A DNA stretch of 64,000 nt. It comes from Oryzias latipes. Its lineage: Eukaryota; Chordata; Actinopteri; Beloniformes; Adrianichthyidae. This document shows, piece after piece, positions 57,298 to 64,000 of the stretch. Every line of letters starts with the position of its first letter. The stretch's first letter is position 1. Below the pieces are notes generated by a model, which saw nothing but the letters and a program-made list of their open reading frames with translations, did no database searches and was not told where the DNA came from. Made by a program: the position numbers and the translations under genes. The stretch is taken from NCBI RefSeq assembly GCF_002234675.1, contig NC_019877.2, forward strand, positions 403,001 through 467,000, written 5' to 3'.

Positions 57298-57731
57298 ATG
57301 TGAGTAAATCTGCTGCAGCTGGATGATTTTACTCAATACAGTATGTATTTTATTTTTAAAGGAACTTTGAAGTGCTGCTGTAAAATGAAATGAGTCTATA
57401 TGGATAACACTAAATTACTGTAAACATTTGAAATCTAATACATTAGAGGCTACAAAGACAGGAGTCGTTCGCAGCTCACTGCATTTAAGAAACTGAACAA
57501 AAGGTTTCCTTTAGCGTTGAAGACCCCCACCATGCTGATGACCCCCACCAAGGTGAGGTTATGTAGGTTTAGATGTTCACCTCAGATAACTGAAGGTGAA
57601 ACTTTCCTCTGCTGTCAAAGTGGTTGATGGTTAGAATTCCACTGCTTCAGCATCTGGTTTCTGCTCAGAGGCACAAACCGCATTTACATGATAGAAACAC
57701 AGGATTCACACCAACGATGTTTGAATCAAAC
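57298..57731. other. Short intergenic stretch
   Basis: AT-rich, nothing recognised. It separates the TBP-like gene from the small secreted-protein gene. Confidence 0.45.
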
Positions 57732-57737
57732 TTTATT
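57732..57737 (-). terminator. Likely polyadenylation signal of the small secreted-protein gene
   Basis: AATAAA on the minus strand (AATAAAGTTTG), about 190 bases past the stop codon at 57924-57926. Confidence 0.5.
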
Positions 57738-57923
57738 GATCCACCGGGCTGACAAATCACAGAGCAGCAAAAGGAGTTGAAGGAGAAACAGCTGAACGCA
57801 CTCCAGAGTCTACCTGAGATGAACCGCAGCAGGACACAACTGAAACTTGTCTCAGATTCACTGATCCCCAAATCCCGATCCTGCAGCGCTCGTTTGCTCC
57901 TCCGGGTCCTTTGACCTTTGACC

Positions 57924-58533
57924 TTAAATCTTGCGGTCCTTGAATCCAGGACGCTCATGAGGCGCAGGCAGAGGAATGTGCCCAAAGGTATCCTGGGAGT
58001 ATTTGGCGTCGGAGCTGGAGTCCCTCGCACGCTGGTAGCCGTTGTTGGACTTGGCCACATAGGACGAAGGGTAGAGGGGGCGCTCCCCCACCATGCCCAG
58101 AGGCACGTGGGCAGAGGTCCAGGCCAAGCGTGGGAAGGGGCGGCCGGGACGGAGACGCCACGCGTTGGCGATGATGCGGCCGGCCTCAGCGTCCCGCCCG
58201 CTGCCATCAGGAGACTTTCCACCAGCACTCATGGAGCTGGACCCAACAGAACCAGGATCCCCGCCAGAGTAGCCGGGCCGCGGGTCGTAGAGTGGAGCTG
58301 AACCGCGCTGACCTGGAATGACCTTCTGATACTGAAGCACATTTAAGCAGCAAGAGAGAAACGCTGCAGGAAAAAACAAAACTCACCTTTCCTCAGAGAA
58401 CTCCCAGCACAGCTGAAGAGCACGAAGACGACCAAGATCCTGGTTCCACAAAGAAACATCAAACACTAAAATAAAAGCACATCCTACCAAAATAAAAGCC
58501 AACTAGTCACCTGAAAGCCCCGTGGAGCAGCAT
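57924..58533 (-). CDS. Small predicted secreted protein, unrecognised
   Basis: Three exons: 58533-58511, 58439-58387, 58312-57924, with introns of 71 and 74 bases and consistent phase. The protein is about 154 residues. It begins MLLHGAFRILVVFVLFSCAG, a typical signal peptide, with cleavage likely after CAG or SSLRK. The mature part has no cysteine. It is rich in G, S, P and R, for example APLYDPRPGYSGGDPG, IIANAWRLRPGRPFPRLAW and GERPLYPSSYVAKSNNGYQ, and ends HERPGFKDRKI. It could be an extracellular matrix or hormone-like precursor, but no canonical amidation signal is clear and I do not recognise the family. An AATTTAAA at 58592-58599 may serve as a TATA-like element. Two small GT-AG introns in phase make a chance frame unlikely. 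Confidence 0.65.
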
Positions 58534-58691
58534 CTTCAGAGCAGCCTGAGTGAAGGAGCTTTGAGCAGAACTTCCTGTCTGTCTGCAGCTGAATTTAAAG
58601 TCTGACATCAGACCAACGAGCTTCACCTGGGCTCACGGTGCCTTCAGGTTCCCCTGGAAACGGAGGATCTTATAGGTTTGTCTCCATAGAG

Positions 58692-59822
58692 CAGGGGTCG
58701 GGAACCTAAGGCTCGCGAGCCATATATGGCTCTTTTGATGGTCACATGTGGCTCGCAGACAAATCTTTAATTCAAATTTTTTTTCTTCATTAGACCAGTC
58801 CTTCTCGTGCGCGATGCGATGGCAGAGGCGCGCAGTAGTAGCGGTGCTTAGAGAGACAAATCTGCGCCAGCACTAGTATAAGTTTAAAATTGTCTATTAA
58901 TTCACAGAGTTTGTACCACCCGGAAACCTGTGAATTGCCGTGCCTAAAACTGCGCGCTCCCGTCTCTGAGAAAGAGCGCGCAGATGCGGGGACGGGATGT
59001 GTGAGGGAGAAAGCAGAGGGTGGGGCTGAGGTGTTGTGGGGACAGGCAGCAGGTGAATCGCGCAGGGATTGTAAATAGGTAAAACCCACTGCCTGTCACT
59101 CACTGCAGCGTGTGAGTGTGTGTTTGGCTCCAGGTCCGCATGTGAGCAGTCTGTCTCACATCTACAAAACATTCATACCAACCTAAGATCACGTTTAAAG
59201 TCTCAACGCCTGCATGAAGCAGAAACTCACCACGTAAACCAGACTAGACCATCAGCAAAACTACCACGAGAAATACTCATCATTTATTAGAAACAGCATA
59301 ACAATGTTATTAAAAAGAATCCACAGACTTATTGTACTTTAAAAAGGTTGAAATTACATCAAATGCACACATTCACTTGTATTTTAGTTTTAAACATATT
59401 GTCGCGGACTGAGTTGGGTGGCTGTTGGGCCGCGTTAAAAGTTCTGGAGTTCATTGACCGCATCAAGCAGAGAGCTGATTGGCTCTCAGTTCTGTCGCTC
59501 AGCCTGTTGTTAGGTAGTTTGGACCAATGGGGTTCAGCTATGGGCCGAATAAGGGAAAGGGGAGGGCTGCAGCGGGAGCAGGGGAATATAAAGTTGGGAG
59601 ACGCGCTCTCGTCTCGGCGGGAGAGATTCAGGAGTTGCTGAATTAATTGTTCGGCGTTTGTCGCGGTCTGCAGTAACCCGAATAAAGAACCTTAAAAGAG
59701 GTTAAGTCTCCGTGCCTCAGTGTGGGAAAGGGACACTACATTATTGTATGGCTCTTTCGAAATTACATTTCAAAATATGTGGCGTTTATGGCTCTCTTGG
59801 CCAAAAAGGTTCCCGACCCCTG
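58692..59822. mobile_element. Non-autonomous hAT element with perfect 8-bp target duplication
   Basis: Ends caggggtcgggaacc and ggttcccgacccctg are exact inverted repeats. The next bases (taaggctcgcgagccatata; gagccataaacgccac) are the familiar fish hAT subterminal motif. The flanks are ccatagag at 58684-58691 and 59823-59830. No transposase frame is seen. A solo LTR (59400-59740) is nested inside. Confidence 0.92.
59400..59740 (+). mobile_element. Solo LTR of an LTR retrotransposon
   Basis: The 341-bp block runs from tgtcgcggactg to gggacactaca (TG...CA). It has a CCAAT box (ggaccaatgg), a TATA box (gaatataaag) and an AATAAA before a GT-rich tail, which is the U3-R-U5 order. The flanks atat and ttat would be a 4-bp target duplication with one change. 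No internal region or second LTR is present. Confidence 0.75.
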
Positions 59823-59870
59823 CCATAGAGGCTACAGGGGAGCGAAGCTGAAGTCAAGTCAGTCAATGCA

Positions 59871-60058
59871 GCACCAGCAGAACCTTCTGACACCAGCAGA
59901 ACCTTCTGACATGAGCAGAACTTCCTGACATGAGCAGAACCTTCTGACATGAGCAGAACCTTATGACACCAGCAGAACCTTCTGACACCAGCAGAACTTC
60001 CTGACATGAGCAGAACTTCCTGACATGAGCAGAACCTTATGACACCAGCAGAACTTCC
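59871..60058. repeat. 19-bp minisatellite
   Basis: About ten copies of accagcagaaccttctgac, alternating with acatgagcagaacttcctg forms. It starts 50 bases from the hAT element. The open frames across it are artefacts. Confidence 0.88.
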
Positions 60059-60642
60059 AGAAAAAGGAAGCTTGGATCTTCAGGAAAATCCTTCCTGGTT
60101 ACAGTAAACCAAAAAATTCAAAGTTCTGAACTGAGACTAAGTCGGGCTCTGACCCAAAAACGTTGACGCTGCAGGAACCTCGGTCCAGAACCTCCTGCAT
60201 GGAGGGAGGAAGGTGAAGATGGTTTCTCCTTCTTCACGCTGAGGAGGTCTGACAGGAGTGGAGGGATGTTCACTGACCTGTGAGTCTCATTTCTGGGACG
60301 CTTGTTGGTTTCTGCGGTTCCGGATCGCGTTCCTCCTGTTTTTTTCCGTGTCAGCGGCAGTAGACTCCCCCGCTCAGCTGTTTTTCGGGGAGGGCGGGGC
60401 ATCCTTCATGTCTGGACGCCGTGGAGTCGCCTCCTCTGAGCTCTAACGAGGTCTGAGGCCTCCAGCAGAGATGGGATGTGACAGCTCCTGGCCTCTTCCT
60501 CTGGTTGTTTGGTCCTCCCTCTTCCTCCTCTCCAGCTTCATTTAAACCCCCCCCTGTATGTCCTTGTTTCCCTCCTCCTCCTCCTTCATTCGCCGCCTGA
60601 GGTCTCCAGCCATCATTTCTGGTCTGCTCCCATCATTTCAGG
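60059..60642. other. 5' flank of the CRMP-type gene
   Basis: Contains a pyrimidine-rich stretch (60480-60600) just before the first ATG and probably the long-form promoter and 5' UTR. No TATA box stands out. Confidence 0.45.
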
Positions 60643-60951
60643 ATGTCTGAGAAAAGGTTCTGCCAGGAGGACGACTGCTCCTCCCTCCTGTCCCGGCTCG
60701 GTTCCGACTCCCCCCGGCCTCGGATCAAGTATGGAGGGATGTTCTGCAACGTGGAGGGGGCGTTCGAGAACAAGACGCTGAACTTTGAGTCGTTCAGTCC
60801 TCAAACGCAGCGCCGCCGAGCCACCCGGAGCCGGACGGAGGTCCCCGATGGAGGAGACGCGGGGCGAGGAGCAGGGGGGGGAGGAGGAGGAGGCACAGTG
60901 GTGTTTCCCTCCGGACACGCCCGAGAAAACCACGGCAGGAGAGACGCAGGA
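60643..60951 (+). CDS. Long-form first exon of the CRMP gene
   Basis: 103 codons: [39 protein letters not shown] and [11 protein letters not shown], then a basic and glycine-rich stretch ending HGRRDAG, donor gtaaga. The [14 protein letters not shown] block marks the long (L-CRMP) N-terminus of vertebrate CRMPs. A run of eight glycine codons makes part of it low complexity. Confidence 0.85.
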
Positions 60952-63527
60952 GTAAGAGGCTTTTCTAACTGTGTGTCTCCATGCAGGTGAGGCAGGAGAA
61001 GCTCCCACCTCCTGCCTCACCTCCTCTTCATCTCCAGAGTGGAGCTGGATCCTCCTCGTCTTTGTCCTCTCCCTCATGTCGTTTCAACTCCTCCTCTCTG
61101 TCCACCTCCCCTTTTTACTCCTCACATCTTCATCGATCTTCTCGCTTCAACCTGATTCTTTCCAAAATCTGGAAGAACCGTCGTTAGACGTCAGCAGGAG
61201 GAAGAGGAGGGGAGCTGTGAGGAGCAGAGGAGGTCAGAGAAGATCCGGAAGCTCCAGACTGAACCGGTGGACCGGTAGAGGAAATGAAACATGGATCAGA
61301 ACCATGAGGGGCGGCTCTGTCTCATCCCTTATTCGGTGACATGCGATGCAGAGTGTTTGGAGGAGGCGGGGCCTTTGGGGCCGTGGGGGCCTTCAGGGTG
61401 GTGGGGGGTCTTCAGAAACGTTGACTCCTCCTCTGAAGGAAGGAACAGGTTGAGACCACCAACAGAACCAGAGGCTCGGTCCGGACGACGCCTCCGGCTG
61501 CAGCTGTGGATGAGAAGAAGAGGAGGAGGAGGGGTCTCCGGGGAGGAAGTGAGGAAGGCCCCCTCCAGAGACATTCTGGTTCTGAGCGTTTTGGCTGCTT
61601 GGCCTCTCAGGGGGTGCGGGTCCGGTTGCAGGTGGGAGGGGTTTGGTGGGTGTGAGGGTCTGATCCGGATCGCTTCAGAACTCCCAAAGCATCAGGTCAC
61701 AGGTGAGAAGGAGGGGCTGGAGCTTAGCTCCTCCCACATAGGGAGGAAAAGGTCATTTCCTGGATCCTTTGAAAATAAAATCCATGATTTGATCTTTTCT
61801 GGAGGAGGAAGAGGAGGAGCTCGGTGAATCGAGAGCTTCATCTCATCCTCAGCCTGGGAGGTTCCGCTTCTCCTCCTCAGCATCCACGGATCAGCATCCT
61901 CAGCTTTATTCTGAAGCTCCACCCCGGAAGTGGAGTGCGTGCGCGTTTTCAGCTGCGTGACGTGGAAAGGTGACAGGAACAATAGCTGATCGCGCGCGCG
62001 TGACCGCATCAATCCACTGATACAGATCGATCAGGATGTCCTTCCCGCCCAAGAAGAGCAGCTCCCGCCCCGCGGTAAGTCGAACCGGACCGGGACTGGG
62101 AGGAGCGGCCGCGTGCCGGGATGCTGCAGCTCCGCCCGTCCGTCTGCCGCCTCGCCGGAAACGGGCCGAACCGATCCGTGCAGGGCGGCAGCTGCGCGGG
62201 TCTGAGGGGGAAAGAAGGTTCTGCAGGGGTGATCCGGTCCACTGCGTGCTGCGTTCAGGGACGCTCAGTCAGCGGAATCTGGGTCAGCCGCGGATCAGGT
62301 GGAGCCGGCAGAACTTCAGAGTACCCGAACCGAACCTTCACCTCAGTGTCTGAGTCAGACTTCGGTGTCGAACCGAATCCCGTTTTAGTCCAGTTCCAAA
62401 GATGGAGGTTAAACCGATTCAATAAAAACAGAATCCAACTTTATTCAGAGGTTCTCATACATACCCGTCCAGAACCGCTCCAGAACTGGTCTGAAGTTTA
62501 ATCAGTGATAATAATCAATGTGTTTGATTTTAAACCTGCAACCATAATTCTGGATCAGCTGATCCGGATCCGCTGCTGTCAGAACTGCAGACTGGTCCTG
62601 GGGCGTGTCAGTTTGGAGGAACCTAGCATCCTCTGCTCCTGTAGCAACACCAGAACCAGGCCTGGTTCTGACTGCGGTACCGAGAGCTTAAACACGATAC
62701 AGGGGAAAAAATCAGGATAAAGTGACTATAGTTGAAACATTTGCTGCTCAGCAGGTCAGAAGCTCTTTGACTTCACGTGAACTGGGTTTTTGGAGCATCT
62801 GGTTCTGGTCCACTGAACTGGACCTCTACTGCATTCATCAGAGCAGCTGATGCAGAGAACCAGAACCCTGCAGGGTTCTCCTCCACCTCCACAGCCTTTG
62901 AGCGGGTTCTGCTCCTGATTGACCCAGAATCCTCCGTCTGTTTCCAGGGCGACCGTCTGATCATCAAGGGAGGGAAGATCGTCAACGACGACCAGTCGTT
63001 CTACGCCGACGTCTTCGTGGAGGACGGGACCATCAAGTAGGCGTGGCCTCCTGCCGTCATCGGGGCGTCGGCTGGAGTGTCTGAGCTTCTCTTTGTGCCT
63101 CGCAGGCAGATCGGGGAGAATCTGATCGTCCCGCCTGGCGTGAAGACGGTGGACGCCTACGGTCAGCTGGTCATCCCCGGAGGAATCGACGCCAACACCA
63201 ACCTGCACACCCCGCAGAAGGGGATGAGCCCGGTGGACGGCTTCTACCAGGGAACCAGGGCGGCGCTCTCCGGAGGAACCACCACCATCAGTGAGTGGTC
63301 ATCCGCCCGTCGCCACGCGTCCGCGTGACGGCGGGATCGCTGACCAGCGCTCGTCTCCGCAGTGGACCACGTGCTGGTGGAGCCGGGAAGCAGCTTACTG
63401 GCTGTGTTCGATCAGATGAAGGAGACGGCGGAGCAGACGGCGTGCTGCGACTTCTCCCTGCACCTGGACATCGCCCGCTGGCACGACGGGCTCTCCGAGG
63501 AGCTGGAGACGCTGGTCAAAGACAAAG
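60643..63527 (+). CDS. CRMP/DPYSL-family protein, 5' part (gene continues past the right end)
   Basis: Cytosolic phosphoprotein family that binds tubulin and guides axon growth; related to dihydropyrimidinase but not enzymatic. Two first exons, 60643-60951 (long form) and 62036-62074 (short form), both end in phase 0 and can join exon 62948-63036, then 63106-63290 and 63363-63527. The shared part reads [81 protein letters not shown] and [20 protein letters not shown]. The HxH metal site of true dihydropyrimidinase is NTN here, as expected for a CRMP. By eye it is closest to CRMP1 with some DPYSL4-like residues, so no symbol is given. The next exon (expected to begin with VNSF) is not found before 64000. 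Confidence 0.9.
60952..62035 (+). other. Region between the two CRMP first exons
   Basis: GC-rich intronic and promoter DNA. The open frames at 60971-61339 and 61291-61827 have no recognisable domain. Confidence 0.5.
62036..62074 (+). CDS. Short-form first exon of the CRMP gene
   Basis: Reads [13 protein letters not shown] and ends at gtaagt. Ordinary CRMP short forms start MSYQGKK or MSFQGKK followed by a PRITS-like stretch, so this N-terminus is recognisable but altered. Upstream DNA (61930-62035) is CpG-rich with an alternating cgcgcgcg stretch and a TGACGTGG CRE-like site, fitting a second promoter. Confidence 0.8.
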
Positions 63528-64000
63528 GTTCCCTCCTGTCGCACAGAACCGGACTCCAGCTCAGACGGCCTGCAGTCAGAGTTTCACTGATTTTAGGAAG
63601 ATGACAGACGAGACGAGGATCTGCTGCTCAGAAATGCTGCCGTCCAAAAATCACCTCCCAACCGACTTTCTCACCTTCAGGTCAAAGCGCAGGCGTGTCG
63701 CACGGATTTGACATGATGTAACCCCTTCAAATCCTGCACACTGCACGAGGAGCCGTCAGTCCTGTTCACGTGACACGTGCACGCTCCTCGCTGCAGCCAA
63801 TCAGTGTGTAGTTTGTGTGGACGTCCACTTACCTGCACACCCTATACGTGCAGCATTATGCGGTCAGTAGGGAGCCGGTCCTCCCAAACGACTACAGCGT
63901 GGCGTAAGGACGCCGTAGCACAGCATCACCTGTACGTCATACATGTGGAACTACCATAATCATTATGCACACCTAATGATGCGCTTAAAACACACACGAC
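63528..64000 (+). other. CRMP intron running to the window edge
   Basis: Follows the donor AAAGgttccc at 63527/63528. No further CRMP exon is visible. Confidence 0.6.

Noticed and set aside
57665-58228. 187-codon minus open frame
   Set aside because: Alternative frame over the last exon of the secreted-protein gene; it does not join the signal-peptide exon in phase.
58364-58386. Acceptor at 58363 for the secreted-protein gene
   Set aside because: It would make a 23-base intron, too short to splice; the acceptor before 58312 gives a normal 74-base intron in phase.

Overview
The window reads as a teleost fish chromosome segment. The genes are vertebrate and split by GT/AG introns, several introns are only about 60-85 bp, and the non-coding DNA is full of fish-type LINE tails, hAT-like and foldback elements, minisatellites and long poly-C/poly-G runs. 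No species name can be given from the sequence alone. I assembled the coding models exon by exon from splice sites and reading phase; the continuous open reading frames are mostly repeats or antisense shadows.

Layout. (1) 1-3.79 kb: non-coding flank with two inverted-repeat elements. (2) 3.79-39.65 kb, minus strand: a complete baiap2 (IRSp53) gene with 14 coding exons in the main form and a 44-bp alternative exon. Its introns carry at least seven minisatellites. (3) 39.9-47.4 kb: gene-free DNA with a 2-kb foldback element and several MITEs. (4) 47.87-50.35 kb, minus: complete chmp6 (ESCRT-III), 8 coding exons, with a 1.9-kb GGAT satellite just upstream. (5) 53.35-56.85 kb, minus: a nine-exon gene for a very divergent TATA-binding-protein relative that I cannot match to TBP, TBPL1 or TBPL2. 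(6) 57.92-58.53 kb, minus: a small three-exon gene for a predicted secreted protein I do not recognise. (7) 58.69-59.82 kb: a hAT-type element with a perfect 8-bp target duplication and a solo LTR nested inside. (8) 60.64-63.53 kb, plus: the 5' part of a CRMP/DPYSL gene with two alternative first exons, running off the right edge.

The genes do not form a pathway. baiap2 (membrane curvature and actin), chmp6 (membrane scission) and the CRMP gene (cytoskeleton in neurons) are ordinary conserved genes. The most interesting item is the TBP-like gene. Its first core repeat is well conserved and its second is degenerate. All four positions of the DNA-kinking phenylalanines appear replaced, while both groove-contacting asparagines and the EPEL stirrup are kept. 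An intron of the same gene holds a decayed copy of one of its own exons and a 44-bp perfect palindrome.
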